Assembly (NCBI RefSeq): GCF_051859125.1
Contig: NZ_JBHYGG010000101.1
Span: 9,973-73,972 of the forward strand
Source: Gemmata sp051859125
GTDB taxonomy: Bacteria; Planctomycetota; Planctomycetia; Gemmatales; Gemmataceae
Length of the DNA: 64,000 bases
Reading direction: 5' to 3'
The notes beneath the pieces are model-generated. The model worked only from the letters and a program-made list of their open reading frames with translations, did no database searches and was not told where the DNA came from. Every line of letters begins with the position of its first letter. Position 1 is the first letter of the stretch. Shown in pieces: positions 26,831-36,172 of the stretch. Made by a program: the position numbers and the translations under genes.

Positions 26831-28284
26831 ACGCCGGCCGCGGTCAGTTGCGCGGGCATCTCGCCGCTGTAGCTGGCCCACAGGGCATCGACCGGGTGGG
26901 CCGCCCACACGTTCTGACCCGCGGCCTTCAGGTGCCGGGTGATCTGCATCAGGCACCCGACGTTCCCGGTGAACATGGCGCGGGCCGCGGTCGAGGCGAT
27001 GTTCGCGACCTTGCGGTCGCCGAGCCGTGCGGCCATCTCGGGCTGGGTCAGGTTGTAGCTCCCGGCCGCGCCGCAGCACAGCTCGCTCTCGGGCAGCGGG
27101 ATCAGCTCCAGCCCGGGGATCATCTCCAGGAGTTGCCGCGGTTGCTTGAAGATCTGCTGGGCGTGCCGCAGGTGGCAGGCGTCGTGGTACGTCGCACGCA
27201 CGCGGAGTTCGTGCTTCGGCTTCACCGGGCCGAGTTCCATCAGGAACTCGCTGACGTCGCGGACCTTGCTCTGGAACCGCGCCGCGGCTTCCGCCTCGGG
27301 CGTGTCGTGCATCATGTGCGAGTAGTCCTTGAGCTGGAACCCGCACCCGGCCGCGTTCGAGATGATGGCGTCCACGCCCTTGAACCGCTCGAGGTCCGTG
27401 GCCCCGAACGCCTCACAGTTGGCGGCCGCGAACGTCCGGGCCTCGGCCTCTTCGGCGGCGTGGTAGTGCAGCGCCCCGCAGCACGTCTGCGCCCGCGGGA
27501 TCCACACCTCGCACCCGTTCGCCTGGAGCACCTTCGCCGTGGCGTAGTTCGTTTCGGGGTAGAGGGAGTCGGCGACGCACCCGAGGAACAGCGCGACCCG
27601 CGCCCGCGGCTTGCCGATCGGTTCGAGGACCTCCGGCAGGCTCCCGTAGTGCGGCTTCAACGCGGGGAGCATGTTCTTCATGTTCCGCAGCGACCGCGGC
27701 AGGAGGCCCGTGAGCCCGGACTTCTCGCTGAGCCAGTCGAGCCCGGTCCACTGCATCAGTCGCGCCGGCGCGAGCGCGATGCGGTTCCGCCAGCGGTAGG
27801 GGAAAACGTTGAACAGGAGGAACTTCTGGAGGGCGTTGAGCGACTCGGTCTGGCGGCCGGGCTCCTTCTCGTTCATGAACGCGCGGAACGGCTCGATGAG
27901 CTTGCCGTACTGGACGCCCGAGGGGCACGCCGTCTCGCACGCCCGGCAGTTCAGGCACAGGTCGAGGTGCTGCTTGACGTCGGTGTCGAGTTCCAGGGCA
28001 CCGTCGATGACCTGCCGCATGAGGTAGATGCGGCCGCGGGGCGAGTCGGCCTCGTTGCCGGTCTCGACGTACGTCGGGCAACTCGCGGTGCAGAGCCCGC
28101 AGTGGACGCAGTCGAGCACGAGTTCGTAGTCGATGTTCGGCCCGTGCGACCCGCACCCGTGGTTGTGCGGCGGGGCGGCGAGCGCCGTTCCGGTCGCGGC
28201 GGGCGCGTCCACGTTCGCGGGGTAGACCGGCAGCGACGTCCGCTGCGCTTCCGAGTCGGCGAGCTTGGGGGTGGTGGCGGCCAT
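26827..28284 (-). CDS. glcF: Glycolate oxidase iron-sulfur subunit GlcF
   Basis: Electron-transfer subunit of glycolate (or a related 2-hydroxyacid) dehydrogenase. The 485-aa product has two [4Fe-4S] motifs (Cys59, 62, 65, 69 in CVHCGLCTASCP; Cys110, 113, 116, 120 in CLNCRACETACP) and two CCG domains (TCCGALHYHA and LCCGAAGSYN). An N-terminal extension of about 50 residues includes a His/Cys-rich patch (PPHNHGCGSHG). It lies downstream of glcE on the same strand. The catalytic GlcD subunit is not in the window. Confidence 0.9.
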   Translation of the reverse strand: MAATTPKLADSEAQRTSLPVYPANVDAPAATGTALAAPPHNHGCGSHGPNIDYELVLDCVHCGLCTASCPTYVETGNEADSPRGRIYLMRQVIDGALELDTDVKQHLDLCLNCRACETACPSGVQYGKLIEPFRAFMNEKEPGRQTESLNALQKFLLFNVFPYRWRNRIALAPARLMQWTGLDWLSEKSGLTGLLPRSLRNMKNMLPALKPHYGSLPEVLEPIGKPRARVALFLGCVADSLYPETNYATAKVLQANGCEVWIPRAQTCCGALHYHAAEEAEARTFAAANCEAFGATDLERFKGVDAIISNAAGCGFQLKDYSHMMHDTPEAEAAARFQSKVRDVSEFLMELGPVKPKHELRVRATYHDACHLRHAQQIFKQPRQLLEMIPGLELIPLPESELCCGAAGSYNLTQPEMAARLGDRKVANIASTAARAMFTGNVGCLMQITRHLKAAGQNVWAAHPVDALWASYSGEMPAQLTAAGV

Positions 28285-28340
28285 ATCGTGAGGTCGGGGT
28301 TGTGTTGAACGAGGGTTGCCCGTGGTCGTGCGGGGCCGTG

Positions 28341-29504
28341 TCAGAGATCGCCGAACAGGCGGCCGGGGTTGAACACATTATCCGGGTCGAGCGTCTTCTT
28401 GACGTGTCGCATCAGCTCCCAGTCGGGTGTTGGGGTCCCCCACACCGGGGCCGCCTTCTTCGTCAGCGGCGGACTCCGGCGGATGGCCGAGCCGGCCACC
28501 GCGGCGTCGCCGTGATACCACAAAACACCGGTGAGTCCGTGGGCGTGAACCAAACCTTCGGGGAGCTTCACAAGCGCCTCGGCGGTCTTGCTCGGCAGCA
28601 CGGTCGCCTTGCGGATGTGTAAGGAATCGTTCCGGAGTTGCAACTCGGTGATCGCTGCCCACAGCCCGGCAGCGTCGGCGACTTCCGCTACTTGCGCGAC
28701 CGCGGCGGTCTTCAGTTCCGCGAGGACCGTCTCGCGCTGCCACGCGACGGTCGCGGCCTTCTCCTCGAACCCGACCGCGACGACCCACTCGGCGGCGACC
28801 GCGGGCGCGACCCCCGCGGCCCGCCACGCGGCCGCGTTCAGCACCTCGACCGCCACCGGCCGCGACTTCGAGTCGTGCAGCAGGTCCAGTACCGGGCCGA
28901 GCGCGGCGGCGTCGCACCCGAACACCACCGCCGCCGACGCCTCGGGCTTCGGCTTCACCTTGAGTGTGACCTGAGTGACGACGCCGAGCGTGCCGAGTGC
29001 CCCGATCTGGAGCTTCATCAGGTCGTAGCCCGCGACGTTCTTCACCACGCGGCCGCCGGCCTTCACCTCGGCCCCGTCGTCGGTCACGAACGAGATGCCG
29101 ATGACGTAGTCGCGGAGCGTGCCGTACCCGTACCGCCGCGGGCCGCTCTGGTTGACCGCCACCGCCCCGCCGACGGTCGCCCGCTCCGGGGCGGGCACGT
29201 CGACCGGGAGCCACTGGCCCTCCTTCGCGAGCGCCGCTTGCACCGCCGCCACCGTGCTCCCGGCCTGGACGGTGATCGTCATATCGCGGGCCGGGTAGTC
29301 GATCACACGGTTCAGCGCGGTCGTGTCGACGGCGACGCCCGGCTTGATCGGCGGGAGGCCCACGTCGAGCGTCGTGCGGCCCCCGACGGGGTACACGCCG
29401 TGCTTCGCGGCGCGGGCCTGCGTCACGAGGGCGCTCAGGTCCGCGACGCTCGCGGGCGTCCGAACGGGGAGCGGCTCGGACTGGTCGATGGAGAGGGTGT
29501 CCAC
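28341..29504 (-). CDS. glcE: Glycolate oxidase FAD-binding subunit GlcE
   Basis: FAD-binding subunit that works with GlcD and GlcF. The 387-aa product has the FAD-linked oxidase (PCMH-type) fold: GVYPVGGRTTLDVG, ITVQAGSTVAAVQ, ATVGGAVAVNQSGPRRYGYG and GGRVVKNVAGYDLMKL, followed by a GlcE-like C-terminal domain ending in DPDNVFNPGRL. It lies 56 nt upstream of glcF on the same strand, so a glcE-glcF-phosphodiesterase transcript is likely. Confidence 0.9.
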   Translation of the reverse strand: MDTLSIDQSEPLPVRTPASVADLSALVTQARAAKHGVYPVGGRTTLDVGLPPIKPGVAVDTTALNRVIDYPARDMTITVQAGSTVAAVQAALAKEGQWLPVDVPAPERATVGGAVAVNQSGPRRYGYGTLRDYVIGISFVTDDGAEVKAGGRVVKNVAGYDLMKLQIGALGTLGVVTQVTLKVKPKPEASAAVVFGCDAAALGPVLDLLHDSKSRPVAVEVLNAAAWRAAGVAPAVAAEWVVAVGFEEKAATVAWQRETVLAELKTAAVAQVAEVADAAGLWAAITELQLRNDSLHIRKATVLPSKTAEALVKLPEGLVHAHGLTGVLWYHGDAAVAGSAIRRSPPLTKKAAPVWGTPTPDWELMRHVKKTLDPDNVFNPGRLFGDL

Positions 29505-29706
29505 GGGTGGTCGGTACTAGCCGGTGAGTAGATCGTGGGTAACGAGTGTGTTGTATGGGAACGCGGCGGGTCGCGCAAGACGCGACTACGGGAAGCGAGG
29601 TGCCGTGCCATCGGGTCCCCCGGAGTTCACCCTTGGGGTCGGGCGTGCCACGGGATTCCGGGCTGTTGAGGATGAGCCGTAGCAGAGCGGTGTTGCGGGC
29701 ACAAAA

Positions 29707-29764
29707 ATGGTTCCGGGCGACTCCCCCACCCCACGTCCGGAACCATTATGAAGTCCGGAACCAT
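29707..29764. repeat. Three copies of a CCGGAACCAT motif upstream of gap
   Basis: ATGGTTCCGG (29707-29716) is inverted relative to CCGGAACCAT at 29737-29746 and again at 29755-29764. The spacing suggests a hairpin plus a direct repeat, or paired operator sites. It lies in the 536-nt gene-free stretch 29505-30040 between the divergent glcE and gap genes, where I see no coding sequence. Confidence 0.5.
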
Positions 29765-30040
29765 CCCATTCGCCCGGAAGAAATAGTGTCAGACTGTCCG
29801 GCGAGCAGTGCCCGCGGGCCGCATTGTCCCCGCCCCACAGCTCTTGCGGTGAGATCGACCGGACCGGAGCGTGCGGAGGTCGCACGCCCCCGGAACCCCG
29901 TGGCACACCCCTTGGGCTCCGGTGACCGGCACGCGGTCTGGAATCCCGGGGCAGAAATCATACCGTAGCCGGTGAACGCGCACCGGCTCCCACGGCCCAG
30001 TGGTCGTGAGTCCCGTGTGACTTCTGCAACGGAGAGACCG

Positions 30041-31135
30041 ATGGCTGGCGTAAAGGTCGGGATCAACGGGTTCGGGCGGATCGGGCGGCTGGTGTTCCGG
30101 GCCCTGGTCGAACAGGGGCTCCTCGGCAAAGAACTCGACGTCGTCGCGGTCAACGACCTCGTCCCGGCCGACAACCTCGCGTACCTGGTCAAGTACGACT
30201 CGACGCAGGGCAAGTTCAACGGCGAGGTGACTAGCAAGAAGTCGTCGGCGTCGGCGAAGGAGGACGACACGCTCGTCGTGAACGGCCACGAGATCAAGTG
30301 CCTGGCCGTCCGCCAGGGGCCGGCCGCGCTGCCGTGGAAGGAGCTGGGCGTCGAGTACGTGATCGAGAGCACGGGCCTGTTCACCGAGTGCAACAAGAAC
30401 GTTGGCACCGGCGCCGACCAGATCGACCCGAACAAGACCGCCTACGGCCACATCGTCGCGGGCGCGAAGAAGGTCATCATCTCGGCCCCGGCGAAGAACG
30501 AAGACATCACCGTTGTGATGGGCGTGAACCACGAGAAGTACGACGGCGGCAAGCACCACCTCATCAGCAACGCGAGTTGCACGACCAACTGCCTCGCCCC
30601 GGTCGTCCACGTGCTGCTGAAGGAGGGCTTCGGCATCGACGAAGGCCTGATGACGACCGTCCACAGCTACACCGCGACACAGAAGACCGTTGACGGCCCC
30701 AGCGCCAAGGACTGGAAGGGCGGCCGGTCCGCGGCCATCAACATCATCCCCAGCGGCACCGGCGCGGCGAAGGCCGTGGCCCTCGTCTGCCCCGAGGTGA
30801 AGGGCAAGATGACCGGCATGGCGTTCCGCGTGCCGACCCCGACCGTCTCGGTCGTGGACCTGACCGTGAAGACGACGAAGGAGACGAGCTACAAGGACAT
30901 CTGCGCCGCGATGAAGCGGGCGAGCGAGACGTACCTGAAGGGGATCCTCAAGTACACCGCCGACGAGGTGGTCTCGACCGACTTTATCCACGACCCGGCC
31001 AGCAGCATCTTCGACGCCGGCAGCGGCATCGAGCTGAACGGCAAGTTCTTCAAGCTCGTCTCGTGGTACGACAACGAGTGGGGCTACAGCAACCGCTGCG
31101 TGGACCTGCTCAAGTACATGATCTCGAAGGCGTGA
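30041..31135 (+). CDS. gap: Glyceraldehyde-3-phosphate dehydrogenase
   Basis: Glycolytic enzyme converting glyceraldehyde-3-phosphate to 1,3-bisphosphoglycerate. The 364-aa product has the NAD-binding GINGFGRIGRLV motif, the active-site SNASCTTNC with catalytic Cys180 (from Met), and the C-terminal SWYDNEWGYSNR. It is about 25-30 residues longer than typical GAPDH because of insertions around residues 60-80 and 115-145, for example ECNKNVGTGADQ. GGAGAG precedes ATG 30041. The next glycolytic gene, pgk, follows after a DUF1559 gene. Confidence 0.96.
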   Translation: MAGVKVGINGFGRIGRLVFRALVEQGLLGKELDVVAVNDLVPADNLAYLVKYDSTQGKFNGEVTSKKSSASAKEDDTLVVNGHEIKCLAVRQGPAALPWKELGVEYVIESTGLFTECNKNVGTGADQIDPNKTAYGHIVAGAKKVIISAPAKNEDITVVMGVNHEKYDGGKHHLISNASCTTNCLAPVVHVLLKEGFGIDEGLMTTVHSYTATQKTVDGPSAKDWKGGRSAAINIIPSGTGAAKAVALVCPEVKGKMTGMAFRVPTPTVSVVDLTVKTTKETSYKDICAAMKRASETYLKGILKYTADEVVSTDFIHDPASSIFDAGSGIELNGKFFKLVSWYDNEWGYSNRCVDLLKYMISKA

Positions 31136-31242
31136 TTTTTTCCCGGCCCTCGAACCTCCGGTGTTAGGTTTCGGCCCCCCCGGCCGAACCGTCTGGCGTC
31201 ACGCGGTCGCACCGGCCGCACGCCAGACCCGGAGTTTCCACC

Positions 31243-32199
31243 ATGCCCGCCCCCGCCCGCCCCCGTCGCGCGTTCACGCTGATCGAGTTGCTCGTCGTGA
31301 TCGCGATCATCGCGGTCCTGATCGGCCTGCTGCTGCCCGCGGTCCAGAAGGTCCGCGAGGCGGCCGCACGCATCAAGTGCGCCAATCAACTCAAGCAACT
31401 CGGGCTCGCGGCCCACGGCTTCGAGAACGCGAACAACCGGCTCCCGGCCTACTACGAGCAGTTCACGGGCTCAAGTTCGACACAAACGGTTCGGCAGCAG
31501 GCCTTCGTGATGCTCCTGCCCTACCTGGAGCAGGCCGCCCTGTTCGAATCGTTCGGCAACCCGATTGTCTTGACCACTGGGAACCGCTCCACCGGCACGG
31601 GGCGGGCCGGGGTCGTGCCGGTGTTCGGCTGCCCCTCCGACACGACCTACCAGGGCGGCACCGCCCAGGGCGATTGGTCGTCCACCAGTTACGGGTTGAA
31701 CTTTCAGGTGTTTGGCAACCCGGCCGCGGGGAACGCGTTCCTCGCCAACGGGATCGGCCGCTCGAGCTTCACCTCCGGGTTCGCAGACGGCACATCGGCC
31801 ACCGTACTCTTCGCCGAGAAGATCGCCCAGTGCTCCCAAAACGGCCTCGGGACCACGACCAACCGTCACAACCTGTGGGCGCACGGCGGCTGGGACGGCA
31901 CCTACTCCGCGGTGTTCGCGGTCGGCCCCGCCGACGGGGCCTCTCAGTGGGCCCCGATCAGTGTCTCCCCGAACAACGTCGCGGCGACCACCCAGGCGGG
32001 CCGGGTCGGGGCGGACGCCATGTTCCAGGTCCGTCCCGCGGCGGCGGACTGCGGAAAGGCGTCCGGGATGCACACCGGCGTGATCCTCGTGGTCCTGGCG
32101 GACGGGAGCGTCCGCAGCATCTCCGAATCCGTAAGCGTGTCCGCGGTGTGGTGGCCGATCCTGACGCCGAGCCGCGGCGACATTCCGGGCGACTTTTGA
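31243..32199 (+). CDS. DUF1559 prepilin-like protein
   Basis: A 318-aa member of the large planctomycete DUF1559 family. It has a prepilin-type N-terminus (RRAFTLIELLVVIAIIAVL) followed by the family signature LLLPAVQKVREAAAR, and a C-terminal part ending with the usual ADGSVRSIS motif. The residue before Phe is Ala rather than Gly, so processing by prepilin peptidase may be poor. These proteins are presumed exported pilin-like structures, but their role is unknown. It sits between gap and pgk in the same orientation. Confidence 0.92.
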   Translation: MPAPARPRRAFTLIELLVVIAIIAVLIGLLLPAVQKVREAAARIKCANQLKQLGLAAHGFENANNRLPAYYEQFTGSSSTQTVRQQAFVMLLPYLEQAALFESFGNPIVLTTGNRSTGTGRAGVVPVFGCPSDTTYQGGTAQGDWSSTSYGLNFQVFGNPAAGNAFLANGIGRSSFTSGFADGTSATVLFAEKIAQCSQNGLGTTTNRHNLWAHGGWDGTYSAVFAVGPADGASQWAPISVSPNNVAATTQAGRVGADAMFQVRPAAADCGKASGMHTGVILVVLADGSVRSISESVSVSAVWWPILTPSRGDIPGDF

Positions 32200-32342
32200 C
32201 AGTATCGGGCCGCCGACCCGGGTGCGCGGCCTCTGCCGCCTCCTCTTTGTTCCCCCCCATATCGCCGCGCCCCGCCGGGTGGAGTACAACGGACGCAACC
32301 GCTCGGCGGTCGCACAGCGTCCGCGACTTACTCGGGGCAACC

Positions 32343-33551
32343 ATGCCGAAGAAGACGATCGACGACCTGGGGAACCTTGCCGGCAAGCGGGTTCTCGTCC
32401 GGGTCGATTTCAACGTGCCGCTCGACAAGAAGACCGGTGCGGTGAAGAACGACCGCCGCATCCGCGGGGCACTTCCGACGATCCGCAAGCTCCTCGATGC
32501 GGGCGCGAGCGTGATCGCCATGAGCCACCTCGGCCGGCCCGAGAAGGCCACGCCCGACGAGCGCAAGAACCTGACAATGGACCAGGTGGCCGCGGCGTTC
32601 GGCACCCTCCTCGGCAGGCCCGTCACGAAGGCCGCCGACGAGGTGGTCGGGCCGGCGGTCACCGCGGCCGTCGCGGCGATGAAGCCGGGCGACGTGGTCC
32701 TCCTGGAGAACCTCCGGTTCGACCCGCGGGAGCAGAAGAACGACCCGGCGTTCGCCGCCGCGGTCGCCGCACTCGGCGACGCCTACGTCAACGACGCCTT
32801 CGGCACGTGCCACAACGACAAGGACGCGAGCATGGTCGCCGTCCCCGCGGCACTGAAGGCCGCCGGCAAGCCGCGGGCCGTTGGCCTACTCGTCGCCAAG
32901 GAACTGGAGGTCATCGACACGCTCCTCACCGCCCCCAAGCGCCCCATGATCGCGATCATGGGCGGGGCCAAGGTGTCGGACAAGATCGCGTTTATCCGCG
33001 TCCTGCTCCAGAAGGTCGATACGCTCCTCATTGGCGGGAAGATGACCTACACCTTCCTGAAGGCCGGCGGCGGGGACGTCGGCGGCACCCGGGTGGCCGA
33101 CGAGGAGTTGGCGGCCGCGACGCCGCTTCTCGCCGAGGTCGGCAAGAAGATCACCCTCCCCGTGGACTCCCTGGCCGCGAAGAGCGACGACCTGACTCAG
33201 ACGCAGGTGTGCGAGGGAACGATCCCGGCCGGCTTCGAGGGCGTGGACATTGGTCCGAGGACCGTCGCCGCGTACTCGGCCCTCTTGAAGACGGCGGGCA
33301 CGGTCATCTGGAACGGGCCGGTCGGCTGGTTCGAGCAGCCGGCGTTCTCCGGCGGCACGAAGGGGATCGCCGAGGCGATGGCCGCGAGCCCCGCGACCAC
33401 GGTCGTCGGCGGCGGCGAGACCGCTCAGGCCGTCGAGCAGTTCGGGTTCGACGAGAAGATCAGCCACGTCTCGACCGGCGGCGGCGCGTTCCTCGCCTAC
33501 GTCGAGGGCCAGAAGTTCCAGAGCCTGGCCCAGATCGACGACCGGGCGTGA
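32343..33551 (+). CDS. pgk: Phosphoglycerate kinase
   Basis: Transfers phosphate from 1,3-bisphosphoglycerate to ADP in glycolysis. The 402-aa product has the substrate-binding start VLVRVDFNVPL, the SHLGRPEK loop, ENLRFDPREQKNDPAF, IMGGAKVSDKI and the nucleotide-binding GGGETAQAV with STGGGAFL near the C-terminus. The length is normal. It is downstream of gap in the same direction, consistent with a glycolytic gene group interrupted by a DUF1559 gene. Confidence 0.96.
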   Translation: MPKKTIDDLGNLAGKRVLVRVDFNVPLDKKTGAVKNDRRIRGALPTIRKLLDAGASVIAMSHLGRPEKATPDERKNLTMDQVAAAFGTLLGRPVTKAADEVVGPAVTAAVAAMKPGDVVLLENLRFDPREQKNDPAFAAAVAALGDAYVNDAFGTCHNDKDASMVAVPAALKAAGKPRAVGLLVAKELEVIDTLLTAPKRPMIAIMGGAKVSDKIAFIRVLLQKVDTLLIGGKMTYTFLKAGGGDVGGTRVADEELAAATPLLAEVGKKITLPVDSLAAKSDDLTQTQVCEGTIPAGFEGVDIGPRTVAAYSALLKTAGTVIWNGPVGWFEQPAFSGGTKGIAEAMAASPATTVVGGGETAQAVEQFGFDEKISHVSTGGGAFLAYVEGQKFQSLAQIDDRA

Positions 33552-33607
33552 CGGGTCTGACCGACGGGCCGCCGGGTTCCGATACCGATCGCACCGGGAC
33601 GAAGCGT

Positions 33608-34480
33608 ATGTCATTCCTACCGACGACCGAGCACCGGACCCCACCCTCGGGTGACGCAATGACGACAGAACGGGGCCGCCGCGGGGTGCCCGAGGGGCTG
33701 TGGATCCGGTGCCCCAACTGCAAGGCCACGGTCTACAAGAAGGAGGTCGAGGCCCGGCACCACGTGTGCCCGGAGTGCGACTACCACTTCACCATGCCCG
33801 CGAAGGACCGGATCGCTCAGATCCTCGACGAGGGCACGTTCGAGGAGTGGGACGCGGACCTGCGGCCGTGCGACCCGCTCGGGTTCGTGGACCGCATCCC
33901 GTACCACCAGCGGCTCGTCGAGGAGCAGCAGAAGACCGGGATGCTCGACGCGGCCGTGACCGGCAAGGGGTTCATCCGGGGCCGCGGCGTCGTGCTGGGG
34001 ATCACCGACTTCGCGTTCATGGCCGGGAGCATGGGGTCGGTGGTCGGCGAGAAGCTCACCCGGGCCGCCGAGCGGGCCACGGAACTGAAGCTGCCGCTCA
34101 TCTTCGTCAGCGGGTCCGGGGGCGGCGCCCGGATGCAAGAGGGCATCCTGTCCCTCATGCAGATGTGGAAGGTCTCGGCCGCCCTGGCCCGGTACGACGC
34201 GATCGGCGGGCTCTACGTGTGCATCCTGACGAACCCGACGATGGGCGGCGTCGCCGCGAGCTGGGCCCTCCAGGGCGACCTGACCCTGGCCGAGCCCGGC
34301 GCGATGATCGGCTTCGCCGGCCGCCGGACCATCAAGAACACGATCCGCCTCGAACTCCCCGAGGGGTTCCAGACCAGCGAGTTCCTGCTCCAGCACGGGT
34401 TCGTGGACCGGATCGTCCACCGCCGCGACCTGCGGACCGAGGTCGCCCGCATCATCGACTACTGCCAGATCAGGTCCTGA
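33608..34480 (+). CDS. accD: Acetyl-CoA carboxylase carboxyltransferase subunit beta
   Basis: Beta subunit of the carboxyltransferase that makes malonyl-CoA for fatty acid synthesis. The 290-aa product has the four-cysteine zinc finger (Cys35, Cys38, Cys54, Cys57 from ATG 33608) and the carboxyltransferase core with SGSGGGARMQEG and NPTMGGVAAS. The start could also be ATG 33659, since the first 17 residues are not conserved. It is 56 nt downstream of pgk on the same strand. Confidence 0.95.
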   Translation: MSFLPTTEHRTPPSGDAMTTERGRRGVPEGLWIRCPNCKATVYKKEVEARHHVCPECDYHFTMPAKDRIAQILDEGTFEEWDADLRPCDPLGFVDRIPYHQRLVEEQQKTGMLDAAVTGKGFIRGRGVVLGITDFAFMAGSMGSVVGEKLTRAAERATELKLPLIFVSGSGGGARMQEGILSLMQMWKVSAALARYDAIGGLYVCILTNPTMGGVAASWALQGDLTLAEPGAMIGFAGRRTIKNTIRLELPEGFQTSEFLLQHGFVDRIVHRRDLRTEVARIIDYCQIRS

Positions 34481-34586
34481 CCCGCGGGGGCTCACACCCC
34501 GCCGCGGTTCGCGGTACAATTCACGGACGCGACGAGCGGCCGGGGCGTCCCGCTCGTTACCCCCTCAATCAACAGTTGGGTGAGCC

Positions 34587-35480
34587 GTGGGCCTGTTCGA
34601 CTTCCTCTTCGGCGGCACCAAGTCCCCCAAGTCCGGGGCCAACCCGACCCGGGTCAACGTCGAAAAGCGGTTCGAGTTGAGCGGCCGGACCGGCCAGGGG
34701 AGCATGTCCAAGGTGTACCGCGCGTACGACCGGGACCTGGGCCGCAACGTGTGCCTCAAGCTCCTCGACAGGGAGAAGACCAAGAAGTTCGAGGAGCGGT
34801 TCAAGGGGCTCAAGAAGCCCAGCGAGGGGGAGATCTCCCTGGCGCTGCGGCACGACAACATCGTCCGCACGTTCGAGTTCGGCACCACGACCAAGGGCGA
34901 CCCGTACGTGATCCTGGAGTGGGTCGAGGGCAGCGGGCTCAACTACCTCGTGGAGACCAAGAGCGCCCAGCTCAACGGCAACCGCATGAATTACACGGCC
35001 CAGATGTGCGACGCGCTCCAATACATGCACGACAACAAGTGGCTGCACCGCGACCTGTGCACCCGCAACGTGATGGTGACCACCGACGGCGTCGTGAAGA
35101 TCATCGACCTGGGCCTGTGCGTGCCGTACACCCCCGCGTTCACCGTGGGCGGGAACCGCACGGGCACGGCCGACATCCTCGCCCCCGAGATCATCAAGCG
35201 GAAGACGACCGACCACCGGGTGGACCTGTTCGCCGCCGGCGTCACGGCCTACGAGGTCTTCACGGGCCAGTTGCCGTGGGAGCGGTCCCCGTCGAGCGAG
35301 GAGACGTTCCGCCGACGGCTCAACACGCCGCCCCGCGACCCGCGTGAACTGAAGAAGGGGATCGGCGACGACCTCGCCGCGGTGCTGCTCAAGTCGATCG
35401 CCCGCGAGCCCGTCGACCGGTACCCGTCGGCCAACGCCTTCAAGACCGCACTCGCCAAGGTCGAGAACCAGGACTACTGA
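34587..35480 (+). CDS. Atypical eukaryotic-like protein kinase
   Basis: A 297-aa soluble protein kinase with no transmembrane or sensor domain. It has a Gly-rich loop (GRTGQGSMSKVY), ATP-binding Lys58, the catalytic loop HRDLCTRN (154-161) and DLG (174-176) in place of DFG. The loop lacks the Lys of the usual HRDxK serine/threonine motif and reads more like the HRDLxxRN of tyrosine kinases. The start is GTG 34587. Its 3' end overlaps the convergent rsmE by 7 nt. The substrate is unknown. Confidence 0.88.
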   Translation: MGLFDFLFGGTKSPKSGANPTRVNVEKRFELSGRTGQGSMSKVYRAYDRDLGRNVCLKLLDREKTKKFEERFKGLKKPSEGEISLALRHDNIVRTFEFGTTTKGDPYVILEWVEGSGLNYLVETKSAQLNGNRMNYTAQMCDALQYMHDNKWLHRDLCTRNVMVTTDGVVKIIDLGLCVPYTPAFTVGGNRTGTADILAPEIIKRKTTDHRVDLFAAGVTAYEVFTGQLPWERSPSSEETFRRRLNTPPRDPRELKKGIGDDLAAVLLKSIAREPVDRYPSANAFKTALAKVENQDY

Positions 35481-36172
35481 CCCGCTCCGGCGACGAGCGC
35501 GGCGGCCGCAAGGGCCGCGGTTTCGACGCGCAGCACCCGCGGCCCCAGGCTCGCCGCCAGCCACCCCGCCGCACCGGCCGCGTCCACTTCCTCGGGTGCG
35601 AACCCCCCCTCGGGGCCGACCGCCACAACGCACGCGCCGGGAACCAGCCGACCGGTCGCGCCCGCGGCCGTGTGCAGCACGAACCGCCGCTCGGGCAGGT
35701 CCGGGAGCTTCAGGAACGCCGCCCAGGTTCGGGGCGAGTCCACACTCATGATGCGGTTGCGGCCGCACTGCTTGCTCGCCTCGATCGCGGCCCGTGTGAA
35801 CTTCTCGACCGCGGCCTCTTTCGGCTGGACCACCGATCGCGCGGCGACGAGCGGCACGAACCGGGTGACGCCGAGTTCGGTGAGCTTCTCGATCAGGAAG
35901 TCGGCACGGTCGCCCTTCGGAAGTGCGGACGCAACGACGAGGGGGAAGGGGAGTTCGCGGTCGGCCGGTTCGACGCCGAGTACGGTCAGCGAGACCGACT
36001 TCTTGCCGGTGCCGAGGACGACCGCGGGGTAGTCGTTGCCGTCGCCGTTGAAGAGGGTGACCCGGTCGCCGGCGACGAACCGCCGGACCGACGCGAGATG
36101 GTGCGCCTCGCTCCCGGTGAGGGTGTACTCGCCGGGAGCGAGGAGGTCCGGGGTGTAGAAGCGGTCGGCCAT
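35474..36172 (-). CDS. rsmE: 16S rRNA (uracil-1498-N3)-methyltransferase RsmE
   Basis: Methylates N3 of U1498 of 16S rRNA. The 232-aa SPOUT-fold product has an N-terminal PUA-like part (GSEAHHLASVRRFVAGD) and the C-terminal knot motifs AIEASKQCGRNRI, VAVGPEGGFAPEEV and LGPRVLRVETAALAA. The length is normal. It is convergent with the kinase gene and directly follows a small gene on the minus strand. Confidence 0.93.
   Translation of the reverse strand: MADRFYTPDLLAPGEYTLTGSEAHHLASVRRFVAGDRVTLFNGDGNDYPAVVLGTGKKSVSLTVLGVEPADRELPFPLVVASALPKGDRADFLIEKLTELGVTRFVPLVAARSVVQPKEAAVEKFTRAAIEASKQCGRNRIMSVDSPRTWAAFLKLPDLPERRFVLHTAAGATGRLVPGACVVAVGPEGGFAPEEVDAAGAAGWLAASLGPRVLRVETAALAAAALVAGAGQ

Noticed and set aside
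31136..31160. Intrinsic terminator after gap, suggested by the T-run at 31137-31142
   Set aside because: No stable hairpin precedes the T-run.
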